A DNA stretch of 64,000 nucleotides, taken from contig NZ_CP027295.1 of NCBI RefSeq assembly GCF_005490785.1, forward strand, positions 1,922,001-1,986,000, given 5' to 3'. Source of the DNA: Brachybacterium sp. SGAir0954 (GTDB lineage Bacteria > Actinomycetota > Actinomycetes > Actinomycetales > Dermabacteraceae). Below, in pieces: positions 17,427 through 25,151 of the stretch (position 1 is the stretch's first letter; the number at the start of each line of letters is the position of its first letter). The position numbers and the translations under genes were made by a program. The notes below the pieces were generated by a model. It saw only the letters and a program-made list of their open reading frames with translations, made no database searches and was not told the DNA's origin.

Positions 17427-18380
17427 GTGATCCGTTTCGACAACGTCACCAAGACGTACCTGCGCGGTCAGAGCCCCGCGGTGGAGAACCTCGACATCGA
17501 GTTCGCCCGCGGGGAGTTCGTGTTCCTCGTCGGCGCCTCCGGCTCGGGGAAGTCCACCCTCATGCGGATGGTCCTCAAGGAGGTCGCGCCCACGCGCGGC
17601 TCCGTCCACGTGGCCGGCAAGGACCTCGCCCGGATCCCCTCGTGGCGCGTGCCTGCGCTGCGCCGCGACATCGGCATGGTGTTCCAGGACTTCCGGCTCC
17701 TGCCCTCGAAGACGGCCTACCAGAACATCGAGTTCGCGCTCGCGGTGATCGGCACGCCCCGCAAGGTGGTGCGGCGCCTGGTCCCCGAGATGCTCGAGAT
17801 GGTGGGCCTGGAGGACAAGGGCCGCCGCCTCCCGCACGAGCTCTCCGGCGGTGAGCAGCAGCGCGTCGCGATCGCCCGCGCCTACGTCAACCGGCCCTCG
17901 ATCCTGCTGGCCGACGAGCCCACCGGCAACCTCGACCCGGCCACCGCGGAGGGCATCCTGGACCTGCTCGCCGAGATCAACGAGCGCGGGACGACGGTCG
18001 TCATGGCCACACACGACCGCGCCGCCGTGAACCGCATGCGCCGCCGCGTCGTCGAGATGGTGGGTGGCGTGGTCGTGCGCGACGAGGAGGGCGGCGGCTA
18101 CGAGTCCGCCGTCGAGGACAGCGTCATCTCGGGCCATGCGGAGGACGGCGAGTCGGTGACCGCCGCCGGCACCGCCGACCCGGCCGATCCCACGCGGCCG
18201 TCGGACCCGACGCCCGCTCCCGACGGCGCCGAGAGCGCCGATCGCGCCGGCCGTGATCACGTCGACGAGGTCCGAGCCTCCGAGGACGTCCTCGAGGAGG
18301 ACCTCATCGACGAGCGCGAGGCCCAGCACCTGGACGCCGACGACGCCGCCTTCGCCGAGGACGAGGAGGACCACCGATGA
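17427..18380 (+). CDS. ftsE: Cell division ATP-binding protein FtsE with acidic C-terminal tail
   Basis: The ATPase of the FtsEX complex, which transmits cytosolic ATP hydrolysis to periplasmic murein hydrolases at the septum. Walker A is GASGSGKST (about residues 36-44), the Q-loop is FQDF, the signature LSGGEQQ (139-145), Walker B ILLADEPTGNLD (159-170), and the H-loop His is 196. The conserved ATPase ends near residue 225, the usual FtsE length. This protein continues to 317 with an Asp/Glu/Pro/Ala-rich, probably disordered tail. The GTG start gives MIRFDNVTKTY, the family N-terminus. ATGA couples it to ftsX. Confidence 0.95.
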   Translation: MIRFDNVTKTYLRGQSPAVENLDIEFARGEFVFLVGASGSGKSTLMRMVLKEVAPTRGSVHVAGKDLARIPSWRVPALRRDIGMVFQDFRLLPSKTAYQNIEFALAVIGTPRKVVRRLVPEMLEMVGLEDKGRRLPHELSGGEQQRVAIARAYVNRPSILLADEPTGNLDPATAEGILDLLAEINERGTTVVMATHDRAAVNRMRRRVVEMVGGVVVRDEEGGGYESAVEDSVISGHAEDGESVTAAGTADPADPTRPSDPTPAPDGAESADRAGRDHVDEVRASEDVLEEDLIDEREAQHLDADDAAFAEDEEDHR

Positions 18381-19294
18381 GGGCGCGCTACATCCTCGGG
18401 GAGATCCTCACCGGGCTCTGGCGCAACGTCGCCATGGTGATCTCCGTGGTCATCGTGACCGCCGTGTCCCTCTCCTTCGTGGGCGCCGGTCTGCTGATGC
18501 AGAAGCAGATCATGGACATGAAGTCCACGCTCGTCGAGCAGTCGCAGGTGACGATCTACCTGTGCTCCCCGCACTCGACCGCCGCCTCGTGCGCCGGGGG
18601 AGCGGCGAGCGACGCCCAGATCGAGGAGGTGCGCACCGCCCTCGAGGGCGACGTGCTCTCCCCGTACGTCGAGTCCTACGAGGAGCGGTCGCAGGAGGAG
18701 GCGCTGGAGATCTACCAGGACCAGTTCTCCGGCGAGGGATTCGTCTCGAACTTCACCGCCGCGGACATGCCCGTCTCCTTCCACCTCACGCTCAAGGACG
18801 CGGAGCAGTCCGCTGCGGTCGTGGAGTTCTTCCAGGGCAGGGACGGCGTCGACGAGGTCACCGATCTCCTGAGCGCCTTCGCCCCGTTCATCGACGTGCT
18901 GAACCAGTCCACGCTCTTCGCCCTCGGGCTCGCGGTGCTCATGCTCATCGCGGCCGCGCTGCTGGTCGCCACCACGATCCGCATGTCCGTCGCGGGCAGG
19001 CGGCGGGAGATCGCGATCATGCGCCTCGTGGGCGCGTCCAACGTCTTCATCCGTGCCCCGTTCCTGCTCGAGGGGGCGGTCGCCGCGATCATCGGCGGCG
19101 TCATCGCCTCGGGCATGCTCTGGCTGGGCCTGCACTACATCGTCGAGGACTGGCTGACACCGACCCTCGGCGCGGAGCTCATCACCATCACGACCGGGGA
19201 CCTGCTGTGGGCCGCGCCGATCCTCGTGGTCCTCGGCGCCGTGCTCGCGATCGGCGCCTCCGTGGTGTCCCTGAACCGCTACCTGAAGGTGTGA
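18377..19294 (+). CDS. ftsX: Cell division protein FtsX
   Basis: A 305-residue four-TM partner of FtsE. TM1 lies at residues 22-45, followed by an extracellular domain with two cysteines (YLCSPHSTAASCAGG) that can form a disulfide, then three helices at about 180-300 ending SVVSLNRYLKV. The extracellular domain in actinobacteria contacts coiled-coil murein hydrolases such as RipC. The next gene, 2 nt downstream, encodes exactly such a coiled-coil hydrolase, so the three form a functional set. Confidence 0.95.
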   Translation: MRARYILGEILTGLWRNVAMVISVVIVTAVSLSFVGAGLLMQKQIMDMKSTLVEQSQVTIYLCSPHSTAASCAGGAASDAQIEEVRTALEGDVLSPYVESYEERSQEEALEIYQDQFSGEGFVSNFTAADMPVSFHLTLKDAEQSAAVVEFFQGRDGVDEVTDLLSAFAPFIDVLNQSTLFALGLAVLMLIAAALLVATTIRMSVAGRRREIAIMRLVGASNVFIRAPFLLEGAVAAIIGGVIASGMLWLGLHYIVEDWLTPTLGAELITITTGDLLWAAPILVVLGAVLAIGASVVSLNRYLKV

Positions 19295-19296
19295 GC

Positions 19297-20601
19297 ATGA
19301 GGCCCTCCGCGCTGCGCCGCCCGCTGACCGTGCTCGCCGCAGCGGCCCTGCTCATGGGGCCGCTGCTCACCGCACCGGCGGCCCTCGCCGAGGGCTCCAA
19401 GGACGACAAGATCGCCGAGCGCGCCTCGGTCGACCAGCAGCTCGAGGACCTCCGCATCGAGCTGAGCGACGTCGACGACGACCTCGCCCAGACCTACCTC
19501 GACCTCGCGGAGACCGAGCTGCTGATCCCGCAGGCGCAGCAGGATCTCGACGACGCCCAGGCGGAGCTCGAGGCGGCGCGCCAGGAGGACCAGCAGACCG
19601 GTGACCGGCTCGAGGCGGCTCAGGAGGAGGAGCATGAGCTCTCCGGCGAGGTCGACACCGGGCAGCAGGAGGTCGACTCCTCCGACGATGAGCTCAAGCA
19701 GGTCGCGATCGAGGCCTACAAGGGCGGCGGGCTGCCCAGCCCGGCGAGCGTGTACCTCGACAGCGCGACCCCGCAGGACGCGGTGGACCGCTCGATGAAC
19801 TATCGCCTCACCCTGGCCTCCCAGGGCAGTCGTCTGGACTCGCTGCGCACCGATCAGGCGCTCACCGAGAACTCCGCGGACCGCCTCACCGCCGTGCGCG
19901 AGGAGATCGACGACCTCAAGCAGCAGTCCGAGGACGCCGTCCAGCGCACGGAGGACGCGGAGCAGAAGGCCTCCGACGCGAAGTCCTCCCTCGACGACCT
20001 CTACGCCCAGCAGACCCAGCAGCGCGACGACCTCGAGGCGAAGAAGAAGAAGTACCAGGACCAGGAGGGCGATCTCGAGGACCGCGGCGGCACGCTCGAC
20101 GACGAGATCGCCGAGCTCGCCCGCCAGGAGAAGGAGCGCGAGCAGGCGGCCGCCGCGTCCACCCCGGCGCCCTCGGGTGGGGACACCGGCGGCTCGAGCT
20201 CCGCGAAGGGCGGCTGGATCCGGCCCGTGGAATCGCGCATGAACTCGAACTTCGGATGGCGCTACCACCCGATCTACCACACGCGGAAGCTGCACGCGGG
20301 CGTCGATTTCCCGGTCGCCTGCGGCACCCCCGTGAAGGCCGCGCACGACGGGCGCGTCCTCGCGACGACCTCCAACCACAGCGCCGGCAACAAGCTGATC
20401 CTCAGCCACGGCATCTCCGGCGGCAAGGTCATCACGACCTCGTACCACCACCTGCAGAGCTTCGCGGTGAGCACGGGACAGTCGGTCAAGGCCGGGCAGA
20501 CCGTCGCCTACGTCGGCACGACCGGATCCTCGACGGGCTGCCATCTGCACTTCGAGGTGCACGAGGACGGCAACGCCGTGGACCCCGCCGGCTACGTGTG
20601 A
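19297..20601 (+). CDS. Coiled-coil M23 peptidoglycan endopeptidase (EnvC/MepM-like)
   Basis: A 434-residue exported murein hydrolase. A Sec signal peptide (residues 1-31, cleavage near ALAEG) is followed by a long charged coiled coil (about 35-290) interrupted by a linker with KGGGLPSPASVYLDS. The LytM/M23 zinc domain starts near 305; zinc ligands are H333 and D337 (HAGVD) and H418 in HLH (416-418), so the site looks intact and active. Cleavage of peptide crosslinks at the division site is expected. The position directly after ftsX suggests activation by FtsEX. Confidence 0.94.
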   Translation: MRPSALRRPLTVLAAAALLMGPLLTAPAALAEGSKDDKIAERASVDQQLEDLRIELSDVDDDLAQTYLDLAETELLIPQAQQDLDDAQAELEAARQEDQQTGDRLEAAQEEEHELSGEVDTGQQEVDSSDDELKQVAIEAYKGGGLPSPASVYLDSATPQDAVDRSMNYRLTLASQGSRLDSLRTDQALTENSADRLTAVREEIDDLKQQSEDAVQRTEDAEQKASDAKSSLDDLYAQQTQQRDDLEAKKKKYQDQEGDLEDRGGTLDDEIAELARQEKEREQAAAASTPAPSGGDTGGSSSAKGGWIRPVESRMNSNFGWRYHPIYHTRKLHAGVDFPVACGTPVKAAHDGRVLATTSNHSAGNKLILSHGISGGKVITTSYHHLQSFAVSTGQSVKAGQTVAYVGTTGSSTGCHLHFEVHEDGNAVDPAGYV

Positions 20602-20768
20602 CCGTCCGCCCCGTACGCGGCGGCCCGGGGTAGGCCGGCGGCGGGTGGTGACGTCCGCCCAGGGCGCAGGAAAACGGCTCGTCGCACGGCGCGTCGCCGC
20701 GTAGGCTGGGGTGTCCGTCCGCCGCACGAAGGGTGCGGCACACCGCGGGCGAGCGACAGGAGGACTCC

Positions 20769-21272
20769 ATGGCGAAGAAGACCGACAAGGGCCGGGCGGC
20801 GACCGACGACGGCCCCGTCAAGAAGCTCATCGCCTCCAACAAGCGCGCCCGCCACGACTACTTCATCGACGACACCTGGGAAGCGGGCATCGTGCTGACC
20901 GGCACCGAGGTGAAGTCGCTGCGCGACCGCGGCGCCTCGCTGGTCGACGGCTACTGCTTCATCGAGGGCGGCGAGGTGTGGATGGAGGCCGTCCACATCG
21001 CCCCGTACGTCAAGGGCACGTGGACCAACCACGCCGCGCGCCGCAAGCGCAAGCTCCTCCTGCACAAGCGGGAGATCCTCAAGCTCGCCGGCAAGTCCAG
21101 CGAGAAGGGCTACACGATCGTGCCGCTCGAGATCTACTTCCTCGGCTCCCACGCGAAGGTCAGCATCGGCCTCGCGCGCGGCAAGAAGGAATGGGACAAG
21201 CGGCAGACCCTCCGCGAGCAGCAGGACATGCGCGAGGCGCAGCGCGCCATGCGCCAGCGCGAGCTGGTCTGA
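20769..21272 (+). CDS. smpB: SsrA-binding protein SmpB
   Basis: A 167-residue RNA-binding protein that carries tmRNA to stalled ribosomes for trans-translation. Family motifs include NKRARHDYFIDDTWEAGIVLTGTEVKS (pattern: N-K-x-A-x-x-D-Y, then G-I-x-L-x-G-T-E-V-K-S), HIAPY, RKRKLLLHKREI and a basic C-terminal tail that enters the mRNA channel. GGAGG lies 8 nt before the ATG. The partner tmRNA gene is about 0.8 kb downstream. Confidence 0.97.
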   Translation: MAKKTDKGRAATDDGPVKKLIASNKRARHDYFIDDTWEAGIVLTGTEVKSLRDRGASLVDGYCFIEGGEVWMEAVHIAPYVKGTWTNHAARRKRKLLLHKREILKLAGKSSEKGYTIVPLEIYFLGSHAKVSIGLARGKKEWDKRQTLREQQDMREAQRAMRQRELV

Positions 21273-21278
21273 CGCCGC

Positions 21279-21842
21279 TCAGAGGCCGAGCTCGAGGCGA
21301 CGCACCGCGCGGCGGCTCGCGTCCACGAGGTCCTCGTCGTCCGCGGCGAGGTGCTCCCGCATCATGAGCGCGCGCCGGGCGTCCTCGAGCGCGCTCGTGC
21401 GCAGCCGCTCCGCCGCCCTGGGTCGCTCCCGGCCGAGCTCCGCCCGCGCATGCTCGAAGCGGCTGAGCGCCCGCTGGTGGAACACCGCGGCGAGCACGGA
21501 GAGCGAGGAGGGCGTCGTCGGGTCCTCGAGACCGGTCTCCTCGGCGGCGAGGTCGAACTGCTCGTCCGCCGGGAGGAAGGCGCCCTGCCACTGCAGCACC
21601 TGCGCGTAGCGGGCGCGGCGCACGGCCCGCACGAGCGGGGGCAGTGCCGTGTCCTCGAGCCCTCGCCGGCCGGCGGCGGCCGCCTCGTCGAGCCGGCCCA
21701 GCATCCGCAGATAGGCGACGGTCCGCGGATCCTCGGGGTGCGCATCGCACCACGCGGCGAGGGTGGCGGGATCCTCGACCACCTCGCGCAGGGTGGACTC
21801 GTCGATGGTCACCGGTACGCCCTCGGCGAGGAATCCGCTCAT
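21279..21842 (-). CDS. Hypothetical TPR-like helical protein
   Basis: A 187-residue, all-helical, Arg/Ala/Leu-rich protein without signal peptide or TM segment. The spacing of segments such as AAWCDAHPEDPRTVAYLRMLGRLDEA, RRARYAQVLQWQGAFLPADEQFDLA and SSLSVLAAVFHQRALSRFEHAR (each about 34 residues apart) suggests degenerate tetratricopeptide repeats; this is inference. It is convergent with smpB, with only 6 nt between stops. I do not recognise a named family. Confidence 0.7.
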   Translation of the reverse strand: MSGFLAEGVPVTIDESTLREVVEDPATLAAWCDAHPEDPRTVAYLRMLGRLDEAAAAGRRGLEDTALPPLVRAVRRARYAQVLQWQGAFLPADEQFDLAAEETGLEDPTTPSSLSVLAAVFHQRALSRFEHARAELGRERPRAAERLRTSALEDARRALMMREHLAADDEDLVDASRRAVRRLELGL

Positions 21843-21938
21843 CGCCGCATCATCCCGCCGCGGGCGCCGCGAGGTCCAGGGTGAGCCGCTTCGCCGTGAG
21901 CTGACGGATATCCGCTGGGCAGCGAGGCCGAGGGGGAG

Positions 21939-21996
21939 TAGACTCGTCCTCGCTCCCGGGGACCGCGTGCGGCTGCCGGGGACGGGTTGCTTGACA
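21939..21996 (+). promoter_or_regulatory. Candidate tmRNA promoter elements
   Basis: Upstream of the tmRNA a TAGACT -10-like hexamer (21939-21944) and a separate consensus TTGACA (21991-21996) occur. They are in the wrong order to form one promoter, and TTGACA has no convincing -10 partner at 16-18 nt. The exact promoter therefore remains open. Confidence 0.3.
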
Positions 21997-22057
21997 ACAG
22001 AAGAGTGAGTGCAGGGACGGCCCGAGGGCCGTCACCTACGTGCTGCAACCCACGCAA

Positions 22058-22426
22058 GGGGACGATCGGTTTCGACGGTAGTTGTCCTGCGAGGGGAAGC
22101 GGGCCGAGAACCCGGAGTCAACTCGTTAATGTCCTCCGGAAACCCATAAGTGCCGAAACCAAGCGCACTGACTTCGCTCTCGCTGCCTGATTCAGCGTGA
22201 GCAGTCTGGAACCCCGGGCTTGCTCCTGACCCGGATCGTTCCATCATCAAAGGAGCCACTGCTGCCGACCTTCGTCATCGAGGTCGGGTGAACACCTCAG
22301 AGTGACTGAGTCCGTCGACGACGTGTCCGTGTGATCGTCGGGACTGAGAAAACGCCTTCACGGACTGCGCCCGGAGAAGCCCTGGCTTCGCACTATCGGA
22401 CGCGGGTTCGATTCCCGCCGTCTCCA
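22058..22426 (+). ncRNA. ssrA: Transfer-messenger RNA (tmRNA)
   Basis: One-piece tmRNA. The 5' end GGGGACGATCGGTTTCGAC is the conserved tmRNA start and pairs with CGTCTCC near the 3' end to make the tRNA-like acceptor; the T-arm GCGGGTTCGATTCCCGC is intact. The reading frame at 22152-22190 encodes the tag AETKRTDFALAA followed by TGA, ending in the LAA degron recognised by ClpXP. CCA is not encoded at the 3' end and must be added. SmpB is encoded nearby. Confidence 0.95.
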
Positions 22427-22444
22427 CGACTGCACTCACCGACG

Positions 22445-22485
22445 AAGGCCCCTCACCTGCGCAGCCGCGCGGGGGAGGGGCCTTT
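22445..22485 (+). terminator. tmRNA terminator
   Basis: A 10-bp stem AAGGCCCCTC / GAGGGGCCTT (22445-22454 with 22475-22484) is followed by a short T-run (TTTCT). It lies 18 nt past the tmRNA 3' end. Confidence 0.85.
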
Positions 22486-22540
22486 CTCGTGCCCGCAGGT
22501 CGTCGAGGAGAGGCCTTCGCAGGCGCTCCGAGGGCCCGCC

Positions 22541-22580
22541 GGAGTTGCCGGGAGTTGCCCCTGGCAAGGGTTGGCAACGG
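22541..22580. promoter_or_regulatory. Symmetric four-half-site operator-like array upstream of MFS gene
   Basis: TTGCC occurs at 22545-22549 and 22555-22559, and its complement GGCAA at 22563-22567 and 22573-22577. The two direct copies on each side are exactly 10 bp apart, and the whole array is symmetric about 22561. Ten-bp phasing puts all half-sites on one DNA face, as expected for cooperative binding of a dimeric repressor. The array ends about 140 bp before the MFS start. Confidence 0.5.
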
Positions 22581-22720
22581 ATGCAGGGAGGACTGCAACG
22601 AGCCCCAGGATCGGCGCCGGGGCCGTACCGCAGAGGCCTCGTTCTCCCGCGCAGCAGTCGAAGCCGCGGCCACCGCGGCCCGCCGCCGGCGCTCCACGCG
22701 GCCCATGAAAGGAGACATCG

Positions 22721-24067
22721 ATGTCTCAGCTCCACGACACCGCCGAGCTCACCGGCTCCGGCGCCCCGACCCCCAGCCGCGGCGCGCCCGGCGCGGCCCC
22801 GCCCGGGCGCGGTCGCACGGTCGCCGCGCTCGGCTTCTCGCAGGCCGTCGACAACTCCGAGTCCGGCCTCATCAACGTCTTCTTCCCGCTGATCCGCACG
22901 GCCTTCGGCCTCGACTACGGCGCGCTCGGCATGCTCACCGCGATCCCGCGCCTCGCGCGCATGCTCTTCGGCCCGTTCTGGGCGATGATGGCGGACCGCT
23001 TCGGCCGCAAGAGGATCCTCTTCCTCGTCACGGGTGTCTGGGGCCTGTGGACGGTGCTCGCGGGCTTCGCCCCCAACTACACCGTGCTCGTGGTGCTCTT
23101 CGCGATCTCCGCGATCGGCACCGTCGCCTCGGAGCCGATCCTCAACGGCCTGCTTCCGGACATCTTCGCGAAGTCGGAGCGCGGGAAGGCCTACGGGCTC
23201 GTGCGCGGGATCGGCGGCGGCGTCGGCATCGTCATGGGCCCGGCGATCGGCATGTTCGGCGCGAACCCCGACGGCTGGCGCTACGCAATGTGGGCCATGG
23301 GCGGCGTCTCCATCCTCTCCGGCATCCTCATCCTGCTGTGGGTGCCGAGCACCCGCGGCGTCTCCTCCGCGCTCATCAGCGCGGACCCCGATTCCGGCAC
23401 CTTCTCCTTCTCCGACGCGCTGAAGCTGTTCCGGATCCCGACCATCGCGCTCACGGTCGCGATGATCCCCCTCGTGACCTCGGTGGCCGTGATCCCGTTC
23501 TTCTCGACGTTCCTGGTCGACGTGCGTCACTACTCGGTGCCCGAGTCGACGGTCATCATGGCCGTGTACTCGCTGGGCACGATGTTCTCCGCGTTCCTGG
23601 GCGGCTACCTGGGGGACCTCTTCGACAAGCGCTTCGGGGCGAAGGGCCGGGTCATGCTCATGCAGATCTACCTGGTCACCTTCGCGATCACCGTCGCGCT
23701 CACCACCCAGCTGCCCTTCGAGAACCGTCCGTTCGTGTACGGCTCGGCGCTCGTGATGGGTCTCGTGTTCTCGATCGGGTTCTCCGGCTGCGTGCTGCCG
23801 ATGATCTCCACCGTCGTCCCGCTGCAGCTGAGCGCCACCGCCTTCGCGTTCCTGTTCTCCTTCGTCCAGGGCGGCATCGCGGCGCTGTTCTCGATGTTCG
23901 CCGGCAACATCGCCGACGCGATCGGCCTGGGCGGCACCTTCCTGTGGTTCATGACGGTGCCCTACCTGCTGAACGCCGTCCTGTGGTTCGGCTTCTACAA
24001 GGTGTACCCGCGGGACCGCGCCAAGCAGGACGCCCGCACCGCCGCGGTGCTCGACGGCGCGATCTGA
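22721..24067 (+). CDS. Major facilitator superfamily transporter
   Basis: A 448-residue secondary transporter with 12 predicted TM helices in two halves and a central loop (about residues 205-225). MFS motif A is present as MMADRFGRKRILF after TM2, and a related GGYLGDLFDKRFG follows TM8. The substrate is not evident; the overall pattern is closer to metabolite:H+ symporters than to DHA drug exporters. AAAGGAG lies 8 nt upstream of the ATG. The upstream palindromic array suggests repressor control, although no repressor gene adjoins. Confidence 0.9.
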   Translation: MSQLHDTAELTGSGAPTPSRGAPGAAPPGRGRTVAALGFSQAVDNSESGLINVFFPLIRTAFGLDYGALGMLTAIPRLARMLFGPFWAMMADRFGRKRILFLVTGVWGLWTVLAGFAPNYTVLVVLFAISAIGTVASEPILNGLLPDIFAKSERGKAYGLVRGIGGGVGIVMGPAIGMFGANPDGWRYAMWAMGGVSILSGILILLWVPSTRGVSSALISADPDSGTFSFSDALKLFRIPTIALTVAMIPLVTSVAVIPFFSTFLVDVRHYSVPESTVIMAVYSLGTMFSAFLGGYLGDLFDKRFGAKGRVMLMQIYLVTFAITVALTTQLPFENRPFVYGSALVMGLVFSIGFSGCVLPMISTVVPLQLSATAFAFLFSFVQGGIAALFSMFAGNIADAIGLGGTFLWFMTVPYLLNAVLWFGFYKVYPRDRAKQDARTAAVLDGAI

Positions 24068-24104
24068 TCCCTCGCCCGTCGGAGGGAGCAGGGGCGCGGC
24101 CGCC

Positions 24105-24119
24105 TATCGTGGCCCGGTG
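24105..24119 (+). promoter_or_regulatory. Leaderless promoter -10 element
   Basis: TATCGT at 24105-24110 is followed by 6 nt and the GTG start at 24117. No Shine-Dalgarno sequence is present. Confidence 0.6.
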
Positions 24120-25151
24120 ACCTCGGATCCCGTCCCTCCGCCTCCGTCGGCCCCGCTGCCTGTCAGTCCGTCGACCGTCAGCCCGCCGCCCGCCGACCTC
24201 CCTGTCGACGAGCGGCGGGTCCGGCGTCTGCTGGGGGAGCTGGACCTCGAGCCCGGCGTCGAGCGCGCGTCGCTGCAGCTGCGCATCGGGCCCGCGCCGC
24301 TCGGTGAGGGATGGGACAACGTGCTCTGGCCCGTGGGGAAGCACCGGCCAGTGGGGGAGGAGCGGCCCGAGCGGGGGCATCGGCAGCAGGCCGGGGCCGA
24401 CGGCCGACCGGTCGTGCTGCGGGTCGTCCGACGGGAGGCGGCGCGGCCGCTGCTCATGCGCGAGGCGATCGTGCTGCGCCTGCTGAACGGTGCCGGGCCG
24501 CTGCCGATGCGCATCCCTGATCTGCTCGGAACGCACACCGACGCGCTGCTGGTGACCTGGACGTCCGGGGAGGTCGCCGCCTCGGCCCCGGCCGTGCAGC
24601 AGGAGCGGGCCGCCGTGGCGCTCGCGGAGATGCTCGGCGCGGTGCACTCCCTCCCCCTCGACACTTCCCTCGAGCGGAACCCCGTGCGGGGCGTGCCGCT
24701 CGTGACCCGGGCCGCGGCCTTCACGCACGATCTCGACCGGGCGGAGCTCCCCGGCCGGGCCCGCGACGAGGCCCGCCGTCGCTGGGACCGCGGGCTCCGC
24801 GCCGCGACCTGGGCGGGCCCGGACCTGCTGCTCCACGGGGACCCCCATCCAGGGAACCTCGTGGTCCCGGAGGCCGGCGCCGAGCCGCCCGTGCTCATCG
24901 ACTGGGGTGATGCGACCCCCGGTGACCCCGCGAGCGACCTGGGCGCCCTGCTGCTCCACCGCCCGGATGCGGGGATCCTCGCGCGCTACCGCGCGGCGGC
25001 CACCTGGCCGGGCATCGAGGACGCGGCCCTCTGGGCGGCGCTCGCCGAGCGGGCAGGCGCGTGGTCCGTGCGGCTCGCCCTCGCGCTGGTCACCGCCTAC
25101 CCGGTGGAGCACCCGCTGGGACGGGTGGGGCATCGTCTGCTCGACGCCTGA
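24117..25151 (+). CDS. Aminoglycoside phosphotransferase (APH)-family kinase
   Basis: A 344-residue APH/choline-kinase-fold protein. The catalytic loop reads LLLHGDPHPGNLVV (Brenner-type HGDxHxxN, about residue 240) and the metal-binding Asp is in VLIDWGDATPGDPASDLG. An N-lobe with TSGEVAASAPA lies ahead. Members phosphorylate aminoglycosides, macrolides, homoserine or other small molecules, and the substrate here cannot be named from sequence. The first 35 residues are Pro/Ser-rich. It is preceded by a leaderless promoter and ends one nucleotide from the convergent P-loop gene. Confidence 0.85.
   Translation: MTSDPVPPPPSAPLPVSPSTVSPPPADLPVDERRVRRLLGELDLEPGVERASLQLRIGPAPLGEGWDNVLWPVGKHRPVGEERPERGHRQQAGADGRPVVLRVVRREAARPLLMREAIVLRLLNGAGPLPMRIPDLLGTHTDALLVTWTSGEVAASAPAVQQERAAVALAEMLGAVHSLPLDTSLERNPVRGVPLVTRAAAFTHDLDRAELPGRARDEARRRWDRGLRAATWAGPDLLLHGDPHPGNLVVPEAGAEPPVLIDWGDATPGDPASDLGALLLHRPDAGILARYRAAATWPGIEDAALWAALAERAGAWSVRLALALVTAYPVEHPLGRVGHRLLDA

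Noticed and set aside
21991-22019. TTGACA as -35 of a normal tmRNA promoter
   Set aside because: No acceptable -10 hexamer lies 16-18 nt downstream, so I kept it only as a low-confidence element.
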